The notes beneath the pieces were generated by a model. The model was not told the DNA's origin and searched no databases. It was given only the letters and a program-made list of their open reading frames with translations. The translations under genes were made by a program, and so were the position numbers. This document shows, piece by piece, positions 22,572 through 31,428 of a DNA stretch of 64,000 bases. Origin of the DNA: Mangrovihabitans endophyticus (GTDB lineage Bacteria; Actinomycetota; Actinomycetes; Mycobacteriales; Micromonosporaceae); the NCBI RefSeq assembly GCF_014646155.1, contig NZ_BMMX01000005.1, forward strand, positions 62,001 through 126,000, written 5' to 3'. How positions within the stretch are numbered: position 1 is the first letter of the stretch; every line of letters begins with the position of its first letter.

Positions 22572-23927
22572 TCAGGATCTCAGCGCGGTACGCGGTCTGC
22601 GCCGCACCCGGCGCCGACGACGGCGCTGGGTGAGCAGCAGCAACAGGGGAGTGGCCGCCAGGATGACCGCGACGGCCGCGGCCGCGCCCAGCGACAGCAG
22701 GCGCGGTGGGGCGTCGTCGCGCGCCGCGGTCGTCGACACGCCGTCCGCGGACCGGGCCGGGGCGGGTGCCGGCGCCGCGGCGCCGCCGTCCGCCGACGCG
22801 AGCGGCTGGGCCGCCTGCGGATCGACAAGCTTGCCCACGGAGGCGTCACGCGGCAGGGAGAAGCCCCAGTCGAGCAGCGCGGCGCCCTGCTGCCAGCCCC
22901 GCAACGGCTGCGCCTCGGCGCCCAGCAACGTCGCCACCAGCCGTCGCCCGTCACGCTCCGCGGCACCCACATAGCTGTGCCGGGCCAACTGCGTGAATCC
23001 GGTCTTGCCGCCCAGCGCACCCTTGTAGTTGTCGATCAGGCGGTTCTCGTTCTGGAACTGGAAACCGCCCGTCTTCGGCTTCTTCTGGGCGGGCATGTTC
23101 GCGGTACGCGTCAGGGCGTACTTGCGGAAGTCCGACCGGTCGAAGCACACCCGCGCGATGAGCGCCAGATCGTATGCGCTGGTGAACTGCCCCGGGCCGT
23201 CCAGGCCGGAGGGGGTGACCGCATGCGTCTGGAAGGCGCCCAGATGCTTGGCCGTGTCGTTCATCGCGGCGACCGTGGCGGCCACCCCGCCGCCGTCCGT
23301 GTCGCCGCCGACCCGGGCGAGCGCGTTGGCCGCGTCGTTGCCCGAGTTCAGCAGCAGGCCCAGCCACAGCGTCGACACCGGGTACTTGCCTCCGGCGACC
23401 AGGCCGACGGCGGAGCTGCCGGGCTCGATGTCCAGATCCGCCCGGGTGACGGTGACCGTCGCGTCCGGGTCGAGTTTGGGCATCACGGTGGCGACCAGCA
23501 GCAGCTTCTGCACGCTGGCCGGGGTGCCGTAGACGTGCGGTCCGCAGCCGCCCAGCACCTCACCGGTGTCCAGGTCGGCGACCAGCCAGCTCGTGGCGGT
23601 CAACGCCGGAGGGGCGGGCGATCCGGACGGCACCACCAAACCGTCGGTGGACAGGGCGTCCCCGCCGACCGCGCGCAGCGCGGGGTCGTCCGGCGGCGGA
23701 ACCGGGCGAGCCGGGCGGCCGGGCGGTGGTTTGACGTCGGGCTTGGGGCACGGCACCGTCTCGGGTGCGGCGGCGGCCCGCGCGGATATGGCGGCCCGCG
23801 CCGGGACGGCCGCTTGCGCCGGGGCAGCGGCCCGTGCCGGGGCGGCGGTGGTCAGCAGCACGGCAGCGGTCATGGTCACCGCGGCGGTCCGCCAACTCGT
23901 CAGGTGGGAGGTGGAGCCGAACGTCAC
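22572..23927 (-). CDS. D-alanyl-D-alanine carboxypeptidase (S11, PBP5-like)
   Basis: A 451-residue peptidoglycan-trimming enzyme. A signal peptide (about residues 10-33) is followed by an Ala/Pro-rich linker, the S11 catalytic domain with SVQK (Ser138, Lys141), SGN (195-197) and KTG (308-310), then a Pro/Ala linker and a C-terminal membrane helix with an Arg-rich cytoplasmic tail (RRRRRRVRRRPR). It therefore sits outside the membrane, anchored at its C-terminus. GTG start overlaps the upstream stop by 4 nt (GTGA), so it is co-transcribed with that gene. Confidence 0.92.
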   Translation of the reverse strand: MTFGSTSHLTSWRTAAVTMTAAVLLTTAAPARAAAPAQAAVPARAAISARAAAAPETVPCPKPDVKPPPGRPARPVPPPDDPALRAVGGDALSTDGLVVPSGSPAPPALTATSWLVADLDTGEVLGGCGPHVYGTPASVQKLLLVATVMPKLDPDATVTVTRADLDIEPGSSAVGLVAGGKYPVSTLWLGLLLNSGNDAANALARVGGDTDGGGVAATVAAMNDTAKHLGAFQTHAVTPSGLDGPGQFTSAYDLALIARVCFDRSDFRKYALTRTANMPAQKKPKTGGFQFQNENRLIDNYKGALGGKTGFTQLARHSYVGAAERDGRRLVATLLGAEAQPLRGWQQGAALLDWGFSLPRDASVGKLVDPQAAQPLASADGGAAAPAPAPARSADGVSTTAARDDAPPRLLSLGAAAAVAVILAATPLLLLLTQRRRRRRVRRRPRTALRS

Positions 23928-24352
23928 GGCCAGGTGACTCCTGCGTCGAGCCGGCGCGTCAGCAACTGCGCCAGGGGGATGGTCTCACCGTCGCCGCCGC
24001 CCGCGCCGACCACGAGCCGGGGGAGGCTCGGCGCGATCTCGGCGCCGGTCAGGCGGGCCCGCAGCGATGCGGGTACGGACAGGACGTAATACCGGCCGTC
24101 TTCGCCGACGGCCACCGAACGATTGCGTTTCAGGTACCAGCCCCGCAGACGAGTGCGGTACGTGGCGTTGCGGTCGACGGCACGCACCCGCAGCGGGCCG
24201 GGGGTGAGCCCGCGTGCCGAGGCCTCCCGGACGAAGTCGGCGAGTAGCGCGGCGGCACGCTCGGCCTCGGCCTCCCGATCCGCGGAGAGGGCGGCGGCGT
24301 GCCCGGCGACGGCCTGCTTGCGCCGTTCGGTCCAGGCACGGTTGTCGTCCAT
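23924..24352 (-). CDS. conserved cytoplasmic protein, function unknown
   Basis: A 142-residue protein without membrane segments. An N-terminal helical part rich in Ala, Arg and Glu (ERRKQAVAGHAAALSADREAEAE) is followed by a compact basic domain (RTRLRGWYLKRNRSVAVGEDGRYYVLSVP). I recognise no named family. ATG at 24352 is chosen because the upstream extension to 25045 reads as low-complexity sequence antisense to lsr2. It is translationally coupled to the carboxypeptidase gene and may act in wall metabolism. Confidence 0.7.
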   Translation of the reverse strand: MDDNRAWTERRKQAVAGHAAALSADREAEAERAAALLADFVREASARGLTPGPLRVRAVDRNATYRTRLRGWYLKRNRSVAVGEDGRYYVLSVPASLRARLTGAEIAPSLPRLVVGAGGGDGETIPLAQLLTRRLDAGVTWP

Positions 24353-24700
24353 GGCATCGACCCTAACGTCTGTCCGGAGCGCGTATCCATCGAGCGGCGC
24401 TCGCCCGCCGGGATGTACGTGTGTGGCGGCCCGCGCGTTCAGAGCGGTGAGCAAGACGTCGGTGTTCGACGGCGGCGACGGCCCGTGCGCCGGCGCCGGT
24501 GCTCGGCGCGGGCGGCTTGGTGCGCATCGCCCGCCGTGCGTATTCGGCACAATGCTGTCAAGCAATTCTGCTGCCAGGATGGCCGATGGTCCGCCGGGAT
24601 GGCGATGAGAATTGATTGTCAAATTTACCGGAAGAGTTGCGCAAGCGCTTCGGCGCGCGGGAGACTGGGCGCGGTTATTACACAAGCGGCGGGAGTCGGC
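24353..24700. other. 348-nt divergent intergenic region before lsr2
   Basis: No gene seen. It holds an AT-rich patch around 24605-24632 (GAGAATTGATTGTCAAATTT) that stands out from its surroundings and is a fair candidate for the lsr2 promoter and for Lsr2 autobinding, because Lsr2 prefers AT-rich DNA. No clear -35/-10 pair could be assigned. Confidence 0.5.
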
Positions 24701-25054
24701 ATGGCGCGGCAAGTAATCACCACTCTCATCGACGATCTGGACGGAAAGACCGCAGACCGAACCGTCGAGTTCAGCCTGGACGGGACCAGCTACACGATCG
24801 ACCTTTCCGAGGCGAATGCGGGGAGGCTGCGGAAGGCACTGGATCCGTTCATCGCTGCGGGAACGCGCGTGGGCCGGGGCGGCGGGCGCGGCCCGAAGCG
24901 CACATCGGCGGCGTTCGGCGGTCGCAGCGCCAGCAGTCGAGACGAGAACAAGGCGATTCGCGACTGGGCACTGCGGAACGGGCACCAGATCTCCGAGCGC
25001 GGGCGCATTCCGAGCAGCGTGAGCGACGCCTACCGGGAGGCCCACGGCCGCTGA
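24701..25054 (+). CDS. lsr2: Lsr2-type nucleoid-associated protein
   Basis: A 117-residue Lsr2, near the usual 110-115. The N-terminal oligomerisation domain (RQVITTLIDDLDGKTAD to SEANAGRLRKALDPFI), a Gly/Arg-rich linker (GRGGGRGPKR) and the C-terminal DNA-binding domain with IRDWALRNGHQISERGRIP are complete; RGR is the AT-hook-like triplet that enters the minor groove. Lsr2 silences AT-rich or foreign DNA and bridges DNA. GGGAG precedes the ATG. Confidence 0.95.
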   Translation: MARQVITTLIDDLDGKTADRTVEFSLDGTSYTIDLSEANAGRLRKALDPFIAAGTRVGRGGGRGPKRTSAAFGGRSASSRDENKAIRDWALRNGHQISERGRIPSSVSDAYREAHGR

Positions 25055-25264
25055 GCGCCGATCATTGCATTACGGCGGCATGCCGTGGGATTTCCTGGAT
25101 GTGTGCACCGAATGAGCAGGAAAGGTGCCTTACCGCGGCGCGGGACGACCGTTTTCGCACCTGAGGCGACCGCTGCCGGGGGATTCGAGCGTGCGCCGGC
25201 CGGCGGTGAGAATGCGTGGCCGGGCGAGGCTAAAGCGGGCGGCGATGGCCACGGCCTAAGGGGC

Positions 25265-25726
25265 TCAGGCAGACCGTAGTGTGTCGCCGTCCGCCTCCGC
25301 CGGCGTTGCGGCCGCGTCGAACGCCTGGAGCGCGCGGACCAGTTCCTGCCGTCCGGCGAGGCTCATCCGTTCCAGGACTTCGGCGAGCGCCGCACGCCGC
25401 CGCTCGTGCAGTTGATCCAGCAGCCGCAGGGCCGCCGGGGTGAGCGTCAGCCGCACCTCGCGGCGATCCCGCGGGTCGGCCACCCGGCGCAGCAGGCCGG
25501 TGGCTTCCAGCCGGTCGCACAGGCGGCTGGCCGAGGACGGCACCACCTCCAGGGTCTCGGCGAGGCGGCTCATGTTCGTGTGCCGGTTGTCGGCGATGAT
25601 GGTGAGCACCCGTAACTGCGCGGGTGGCACCGCCGGCGACTGCGCCAGCCGCGCGCTTTCCAACACTCCTACCAGCGAGTCCACCGACGACTCCACTGCC
25701 GTGGCGAACTCCGAGACGCGCTCCAT
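25265..25726 (-). CDS. MarR-family transcriptional regulator
   Basis: A 153-residue MarR protein. The winged helix (NMSRLAETLEVVPSSASRLCDRLEATGLLRRV followed by the wing ADPRDRREVRLTLT) is flanked by helices for dimerisation. ATG at 25726 has AGAGGA in front; the longer in-frame start at 25780 is less likely. It is followed on the same strand by nothing within 200 nt and lies 85 nt beyond the RsbU-like gene, so it may be the second gene of that unit. No operator was identified. Confidence 0.88.
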   Translation of the reverse strand: MERVSEFATAVESSVDSLVGVLESARLAQSPAVPPAQLRVLTIIADNRHTNMSRLAETLEVVPSSASRLCDRLEATGLLRRVADPRDRREVRLTLTPAALRLLDQLHERRRAALAEVLERMSLAGRQELVRALQAFDAAATPAEADGDTLRSA

Positions 25727-25810
25727 GCCGGTCCTCTGCGCTCTGTGGCCAAACGGTTGACGAGGCGGTCCATCCGCCACTTCAGCGGCGGTCGAAGCCG
25801 AGCGGACTCC

Positions 25811-26950
25811 TCAGCGCCGCCAATCCAGGCAGACCATGACGGCGTCATCCTCCTGGTCGGCCCCCGCATGATAGTCGCGAAGCCCACGCATCACCGTACC
25901 GACCGCCTCGGTGGCGGGCTGCAGTCGCGTCCCGCGCAGCGCGGCCGGGAGGGCGGCATGCCCGTACGGCTGACGACCGCGCGGCACCGCTGCGTGCACT
26001 CCGTCACTGACGATGAGCATCCGGTCGCCCGGTTGCAGGTGGAATTCCTGGGTCTCGTAGCGGGTCTCGGCGAACATGCCCAGCGGCAGTTGCTGCTCCA
26101 GGGACACCGGCCGGATCTCCCCGTCGCGGGCGATCATGGCCTGCGGCGAGCCGGCGTCCACCGCGTCGACGCGCCCGCTCATCAGGTCCAGCTCCAGCAG
26201 CAGCGTCGCGGTGTGCATCGCCCCTCCGTGCCGGGCGTACACCGCGTCGGAGGCCAGCTCGGCCTGCTCCACGATGCCGGCGCCGGAGCGGCGCGCGTTG
26301 CGCATGGCGTTCACCGAAGTGGTGGTCAGCAGCGCGGCCGGCAGCCCGTCGCCGAACCCGTTGAGCACGGTCACGGTCAGCCGGTCGCCGGTGACCGACC
26401 AGTCGAAGTGGTCGCCGTGCACGTCGTACGCCGGTTCGAGCTGCCCGGCGACCAGGAAGCGCGGATCGCCGAGCGAGCGTCCGGGCAGCAGGTCCCATTG
26501 CAGCTCGGCGGCCATGGTGAGACGTTCCCGGCGTTGCACCCGGCGGTACCGGTCGGTATCCCGCTCGGCGGCGCGCAGCGCGACCGCGAGCTCGTCGGCC
26601 ACCAGGGCGAGTTGGTCGACCAGGGCCTTGTCGACCGCACGGCCGGTTTCCACGAACAACACGCCGAGCCGATCGCCGAATGCGGTGATCGGCAGATGCA
26701 CCCGCCCCGGATCGCCGACGCGTTCGGTCACCGGGAGCTGGCTGCCGAAGCAGCGCTGGCTCATCGGGCCGCCGGCCGGCCGATGAGGGTCGAGCGCCGG
26801 CCACAGCCCGGACATGGTCAGATCGCTCAGCAGCATCTCGACCCGGTCGGCGGCGGCTTCGGTGCGCAGGTGCTGCGCCACCACCTCCCCGAGCCGGTCA
26901 GGTGGCGCCGCGCGCAACAGCGCCCCGAGGGGCGTCGGACTGTCGGACAA
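25811..26950 (-). CDS. RsbU/SpoIIE-type PP2C phosphatase with N-terminal sensor region, altered metal site
   Basis: A 379-residue protein. Residues 1-130 look like a GAF-type sensor (VHLPITAFGDRLGVLFVE); a linker helix follows (RRERLTMAAELQWDLLPGR, the usual motif before these domains) and then the PP2C domain. Asp180 in VHGDHFDW and the aspartates in IVSDGV and DQEDDAV are kept. The metal-binding aspartate normally in GDVxGHG is Asn197 (VLNGFGDGLP). These phosphatases act on anti-anti-sigma proteins; activity here may be weak or lost. TTG at 26950 has GGAGAGG in front. An RsbW-like kinase gene precedes it. Confidence 0.85.
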   Translation of the reverse strand: MSDSPTPLGALLRAAPPDRLGEVVAQHLRTEAAADRVEMLLSDLTMSGLWPALDPHRPAGGPMSQRCFGSQLPVTERVGDPGRVHLPITAFGDRLGVLFVETGRAVDKALVDQLALVADELAVALRAAERDTDRYRRVQRRERLTMAAELQWDLLPGRSLGDPRFLVAGQLEPAYDVHGDHFDWSVTGDRLTVTVLNGFGDGLPAALLTTTSVNAMRNARRSGAGIVEQAELASDAVYARHGGAMHTATLLLELDLMSGRVDAVDAGSPQAMIARDGEIRPVSLEQQLPLGMFAETRYETQEFHLQPGDRMLIVSDGVHAAVPRGRQPYGHAALPAALRGTRLQPATEAVGTVMRGLRDYHAGADQEDDAVMVCLDWRR

Positions 26951-27079
26951 ACTGGCCTCTCCTCGTTCTCCGGGCACGGTTACGTCGGCCGGTAAGCGAC
27001 GATCTTCTCGTCGTCGTACGGCAATATTTGCTACGGAGCAAGGAGGATAGGGCATCGAGGGATGTGCCCGCCGAGATGG

Positions 27080-27478
27080 TCAGGCGAAGGTCTTCTCGAA
27101 GTGGATGAGGCTGCCGCTGCGCGGCGTCGACTGCAGGCGGACGTTGTCACTCAGCGCTCTGATGAGGAAGAGTCCACGGCCGTGCTCGCTGTCCGCGCCC
27201 GGGTCGTCCCCGGCCGCCTCGCCGATGTCGAATCCGGTGCCGTTGTCCCGCACGTCGATGGCGCACCGATCGTCGGCCACCTCAAGGCTGACCTCGAACT
27301 TGTCCGCGCCGGAGGCATGTTTGACCACGTTTCCGCAGGCTTCGGTGAGGGCGAGCTCCAGGTCGGCGCCGTACTGGCGGTCGACGTGCAGCACGCCGAG
27401 CGCGCAGCGCAGCAACCGTCGCACCGCGGGCACGCTGTCCACCTCGCACGGGAGGTTGAGACGTACGGACATGCGCAT
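27080..27478 (-). CDS. RsbW-type anti-sigma ATP-binding protein (GHKL fold)
   Basis: A 132-residue histidine-kinase-like ATPase. The N box ELALTEACGNVVKHA, G1 box DVRDNGTGFD and G2 box HGRGLFLIRAL are complete, so ATP binding and serine kinase activity on an anti-anti-sigma partner are expected. ATG at 27478 follows GGGGAG. It is 130 nt ahead of the RsbU-like phosphatase on the same strand, making a partner-switching pair, although no STAS-type anti-anti-sigma gene is seen in the window. Its target sigma factor is unknown. Confidence 0.88.
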   Translation of the reverse strand: MRMSVRLNLPCEVDSVPAVRRLLRCALGVLHVDRQYGADLELALTEACGNVVKHASGADKFEVSLEVADDRCAIDVRDNGTGFDIGEAAGDDPGADSEHGRGLFLIRALSDNVRLQSTPRSGSLIHFEKTFA

Positions 27479-27671
27479 CGTCGTTCGCTCCCCTCGTGTG
27501 CCGGGCGGCCACCGGTTGCTGACCTTGCCTAAGAGTTCCCCATGACGCGGTGGATAATCCGCCCGGCCGATTCCTGTTATCCCGGGTGCGCCGCATCGTC
27601 TCCCTTCCCGGCGGTGTCGCGAGGCGGCATCGTGCGCGATGATCGACCGCCGAGGGAAGGGCTGAGCACAC

Positions 27672-29522
27672 ATGCCGGAACAACCGGACACCGCGACAGT
27701 GGTGGCAGCCCGCGCGGGCGACCCCGGGGCCGTCGACCGGCTCGTGGCGGGATATCTGCCGCTCGTCTACACCATCGTGGGCCGGGCGCTGGACGGGCAC
27801 GCCGACGTGGACGACGTGGTGCAGGACGTCATGCTGCGAGTGTTGCGCAATCTCGGCGAGCTCCGTGACCCGGACGCCTTCCGGTCCTGGCTGGTGGCGA
27901 TCACCGTGCGGCAGGTGCGGGAACGGTTCCGGGCCCGACGTGGCGCCCCCGATGCGCTGCTGCCGGCCGACGTGCGGGACCCCGGCGCCGACTTCACCGA
28001 CCTGGCGATCACCCGGCTGGAACTGTCCGGGCAGCGCAGGGAGACCGCGGAGGCTACCCGCTGGCTGGACGAGGACAACCGGGAACTGCTGTCGTTGTGG
28101 TGGCTGGAGGCCTCCGGCGAACTGACCCGGGACGAGATCGTGGCGGCCACCGGCGTGACCCGGCAGCATGCCGCGGTCCGCATCCAACGGATGAAGGGCC
28201 AGTTGGAGACGGCCCGTGTGGTGGTGCGCGCGCTGAGCGCGACGCCGCGGTGCCCGGACCTGGACGCGGTGGTGGCGGACTGGGACGGGCGCCCCGGCAG
28301 CCTCTGGCGCAAGCGGATCGCCCGGCACACCCGCGACTGCCGGCTCTGTTCCCCGGCTTGGTCCGGTCTGGTCGCCGCGGAACGGTTGCTGGCCGGGATG
28401 GCGCTGCTGCCGGCGCCGCACGGCCTGCCGGCTCACCTGGGCCTGGGCGGGACGGCCGCCGTGCACGGCGCCGGCCACGGCAGCCACGCGCTGGCTGGCA
28501 AGATCGCCTTCGGGCTCACCCGCCGGGCGCTGACCGCGGCGCTGACCACCACCGCGGTGGCTGGCGGCGGCGCGGCAGCCGTGGTGTACCACCAGCACCA
28601 GGGCGACGACCCGGTGACCCAGGCCGCGGTCGTCTCGTCCCAGGCGCCGACGCCGCGGTTGTCACTGCCGTCGCCCACGCCGAGCGCCACCTCGGCCGCC
28701 GCGACGGCCACCGCGTCGCCGTCGACGACCACGCCGTCGCGTGCCGCGAAGACCTCGGTCGCGGCTGCCGCGCCGGCGCCCGCGGCAGCGTCCCGGAAGA
28801 AGGGTGTCAGCGTCTGGAAGTTCGCCGGGATGAAGGCGGCGCTGCGTGACGTCGGGGCCGGGTGGTACTACAACTGGGCCTCGAACAACGACGACGTGCC
28901 CGGCCCGTCGGGCGTCGAGTTCGTCCCGATGATCTGGGGCAAGGACAACGTCACCGACGCGACCCTGGCGCAGGCCCGGCGTGAGGGAAAGGTGCTGCTC
29001 GGCTTCAACGAGCCGGACATGGGCGGCCAGGCGGACATGAGCGTGGCGAACGCGCTCGCCGCCTGGCCCCGGCTGGAGGCGACAGGCATGCGGCTGGGCA
29101 GCCCGGCGGTCGCCTACGGCGGCGACACCCCCGGCGGCTGGCTGGACCAGTTCATGAGCGGCGCGACCGACCGCGGGCTGCGCGTCGACTTCATCACCCT
29201 GCACTGGTACGGCTCGGACTTCAGCGACGCCGCGGTCGACCAGTTCCTCGGGTACGTGGACGCGGTGCACCGGCGGTACGGGAAGCCGATCTGGGTGACC
29301 GAGTACGGCCTGATCAACTTCGGGGGGTCCCCGAAGTATCCGACCGGGGCGCAGGAGGCCGCCTTCATCAGGGGCACGACGCGCGGCATGGAGAAGCGCT
29401 CGTACGTCGAACGGTATGCGTGGTTCGGGCTGCCGGCGGTCGGTGACAGCGCCGACTTCGGTCTCTATCGCGACGGGGACACCCCCACCGAGGCGGGTAA
29501 GGCGTACCGGGCCGCGGGATAG
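27672..29522 (+). CDS. ECF sigma factor fused to zinc anti-sigma motif, membrane helix and external GH128-like glucanase domain
   Basis: One 616-residue reading frame. Sigma region 2 spans about 22-90 (HADVDDVVQDVMLRVLRNL), region 4 about 120-180 (ELTRDEIVAATGVTRQHAAVR). Next comes an HxxxCxxC motif (His219, Cys223, Cys226) as in zinc-binding anti-sigma factors, a membrane helix (about 284-306), a Thr/Ser/Pro/Ala-rich linker (320-375) and a C-terminal glycoside hydrolase core (378-616) of the GH128/Asl1-like type. Both catalytic glutamates appear intact: Glu447 in GFNEPD and Glu544 in WVTEYG. Orientation places the sigma part inside and the glucanase outside. ATG 27672 follows GGGAAGGGCTGAGCACAC. 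No frameshift separates the parts. Confidence 0.9.
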   Translation: MPEQPDTATVVAARAGDPGAVDRLVAGYLPLVYTIVGRALDGHADVDDVVQDVMLRVLRNLGELRDPDAFRSWLVAITVRQVRERFRARRGAPDALLPADVRDPGADFTDLAITRLELSGQRRETAEATRWLDEDNRELLSLWWLEASGELTRDEIVAATGVTRQHAAVRIQRMKGQLETARVVVRALSATPRCPDLDAVVADWDGRPGSLWRKRIARHTRDCRLCSPAWSGLVAAERLLAGMALLPAPHGLPAHLGLGGTAAVHGAGHGSHALAGKIAFGLTRRALTAALTTTAVAGGGAAAVVYHQHQGDDPVTQAAVVSSQAPTPRLSLPSPTPSATSAAATATASPSTTTPSRAAKTSVAAAAPAPAAASRKKGVSVWKFAGMKAALRDVGAGWYYNWASNNDDVPGPSGVEFVPMIWGKDNVTDATLAQARREGKVLLGFNEPDMGGQADMSVANALAAWPRLEATGMRLGSPAVAYGGDTPGGWLDQFMSGATDRGLRVDFITLHWYGSDFSDAAVDQFLGYVDAVHRRYGKPIWVTEYGLINFGGSPKYPTGAQEAAFIRGTTRGMEKRSYVERYAWFGLPAVGDSADFGLYRDGDTPTEAGKAYRAAG

Positions 29523-29531
29523 GCTGCGAAC

Positions 29532-30524
29532 ATGATTCGGTTCGGGTACAAGGCTTCGGCAGAACAGTTCGCGCCGGCCGAGCTGCTGGGCTACGGAGTG
29601 CGCGCCGAGGAGCTCGGTTTCGACTCGGTGTTCGTCAGCGACCACCTGCAACCGTGGCGGCACGACGGCGGTCACGCCCCGGCCGCGCTCCCGTGGCTCG
29701 GGGCGCTGGTCATGCGCACCAGCCGGGTGCTCGTCGGCACGAGCGTGCTCACGCCCACGTTCCGCTACCACCCGGCGGTGATCGCCCAGGCGTTCGCCAC
29801 GCTCGGCTGCCTGGCCCCCGGGCGGGTCGTGCTCGGCGTCGGCTCCGGTGAGTCGCTCAACGAGGTGCCGCTGGGTCTGACCTGGCCGGACGGCAAGGAG
29901 CGCTACGCGCGGCTGCGCGAGGCGGTGACGCTGATCCGCCGGCTGTGGACCGAGGACCGGGTGACCTTCGAGGGCACCTACTTCCGCACCGAGCACGCGA
30001 CCATCTACGACAAGCCGGAGCAGCCGGTGCCGCTCTACATCGGCGCCTCCGGGCCGTCCGCGACGCGGCTGGCCGGCCGGGTGGCCGACGGTTTCATCAC
30101 CACCAGCGGCAAGGGACACGACCTCTACACCGAGACGCTGCTGCCGGCGGTGCGCGAGGGCGCCGCCAAGGCGGACCGCAAGGCCGACGACATCGATCTG
30201 ATGATCGAGGTGAAGGTGTCCTTCGACCCCGACCGGGACCGGGCGCGTGCGGACACCCGGCACTGGGGCGCGCTGGCGCTGTCGCCGGAGGAGAAGACGG
30301 GCGTCGAGGATCCGATCGAGATGCAGCGTCGCGCCGACGCGTTGCCGGCCGAGCGGACCGCCACCCGGTGGATCGTGTCCGACGACCCGGACGAGCACGC
30401 CGCCAAGGTGCGCGAATACCTCGACATGGGCTTCACCCACCTGGTGTTCCATGCGCCCGGTCCGGATCAGGAGCGGTTCCTGCACCTGTACGGCGAGCAG
30501 ATCCTGCCCCGGTTGCGGAGCTAG
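29532..30524 (+). CDS. fgd: F420-dependent glucose-6-phosphate dehydrogenase
   Basis: A 330-residue luciferase-like monooxygenase-fold enzyme that oxidises glucose-6-phosphate and reduces F420. It matches mycobacterial Fgd along its whole length from memory: GYKASAEQFAP, SDHLQPWRHDGGHAP, GTSVLTPTFRYHPAVIAQAF, TSGKGHDLYTE, LPAVREGAAKADR and RWIVSDDPDE. The active-site histidine (SDH) and the phosphate-contact region are present. It starts 9 nt after the ECF fusion stop and lies 31 nt before a second F420 enzyme, so it may be read from more than one promoter. Confidence 0.93.
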   Translation: MIRFGYKASAEQFAPAELLGYGVRAEELGFDSVFVSDHLQPWRHDGGHAPAALPWLGALVMRTSRVLVGTSVLTPTFRYHPAVIAQAFATLGCLAPGRVVLGVGSGESLNEVPLGLTWPDGKERYARLREAVTLIRRLWTEDRVTFEGTYFRTEHATIYDKPEQPVPLYIGASGPSATRLAGRVADGFITTSGKGHDLYTETLLPAVREGAAKADRKADDIDLMIEVKVSFDPDRDRARADTRHWGALALSPEEKTGVEDPIEMQRRADALPAERTATRWIVSDDPDEHAAKVREYLDMGFTHLVFHAPGPDQERFLHLYGEQILPRLRS

Positions 30525-30555
30525 GGTTCAACCGTCGCAACGAAAGGACCACGTC

Positions 30556-31428
30556 GTGAAACTCGGTCTGCACATCTCCAATTTCACCTGGCCCGAGGGT
30601 GCGCCCCGGCTGGGTGCCGTGCTCGGCGACGTCGCCTCCGCCGCCGACGAGGCAGGCTTCGACCGGATCAGCGTCATGGATCACCTGTGGCAGATCCACG
30701 TCATCGGCCCGCCGGAGCACGACATGCTTGAGGCGTACACGGCGCTGGGCTACCTGGCCGCGCACACCCGCCGGGCCAAGCTGCTCACTCTGGTGACCGG
30801 CGTGGTCTACCGGGAGCCGGGGTTGCTGGCCAAGGCGGTCACCACCCTTGACGTGCTCTCCGGCGGGCGGGCCATGCTGGGCATCGGCGCGGCCTGGAAC
30901 GAGGAGGAGTCGAGGGGTCTCGGGCTGCCGTTCCCGCCGACCGCGGAGCGGTTCGAGCGCCTTGAGGAGGCGCTGCAGATCTGCCGGCGGATGTTCGACG
31001 GCGACGAGACCGCCTACCAGGGGCGGCATTACCAGCTCGGCCGGTTGCTCAACTCGCCGCTGCCGCTGAGCCGGCCGCATCCGCCGATCCTCATCGGGGG
31101 CGGCGGCGAGAAGAAGACCCTGCGGCTGGTCGCCCAGTATGCCGACGCGTGCAACCTGTTCAACGGCCCGGACGTGGAGCACAAGCTGGACGTGCTGCGC
31201 GGGCACTGCGAAGCGGTCGGCCGCGACTACGACGAGATCGAGAAGACCGCGCTGTTCAACTTCGACCTCGGCGAGAGCGGCGAGCGGGTCGGCGAGACCA
31301 TCGAGGGTCTGCGGGAACTGGCGCGGAAGGGGTTCACCGTGGCGCACGGTTCGCTGCGCAACGCCTGGGACATCAAGCAGTTCGAGCTGTTCCGCAACGA
31401 GATCATGCCCGCGGCTCAGGCGCTGTGA
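30556..31428 (+). CDS. F420-dependent LLM-class oxidoreductase
   Basis: A 290-residue enzyme of the TIGR03560-like branch of the luciferase-like family. Motifs: MKLGLHISNFTWPEG at the N-terminus, the cofactor histidine in MDHLWQI, LGIGAAWNEEES, HPPILIGGGGEKKTLRLVA, and the C-terminal F420-pocket region. The reaction is not predictable; relatives reduce or oxidise small molecules with F420. GTG at 30556 has GAAAGGA in front. It can draw reduced F420 made by the Fgd encoded just upstream and overlaps the next gene by 4 nt. Confidence 0.85.
   Translation: MKLGLHISNFTWPEGAPRLGAVLGDVASAADEAGFDRISVMDHLWQIHVIGPPEHDMLEAYTALGYLAAHTRRAKLLTLVTGVVYREPGLLAKAVTTLDVLSGGRAMLGIGAAWNEEESRGLGLPFPPTAERFERLEEALQICRRMFDGDETAYQGRHYQLGRLLNSPLPLSRPHPPILIGGGGEKKTLRLVAQYADACNLFNGPDVEHKLDVLRGHCEAVGRDYDEIEKTALFNFDLGESGERVGETIEGLRELARKGFTVAHGSLRNAWDIKQFELFRNEIMPAAQAL

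Noticed and set aside
23924-25045. 373-codon reading of the protein upstream of the D,D-carboxypeptidase
   Set aside because: The first 230 residues are antisense to lsr2 and its leader and show no coding bias; the ATG at 24352 starts the conserved part.
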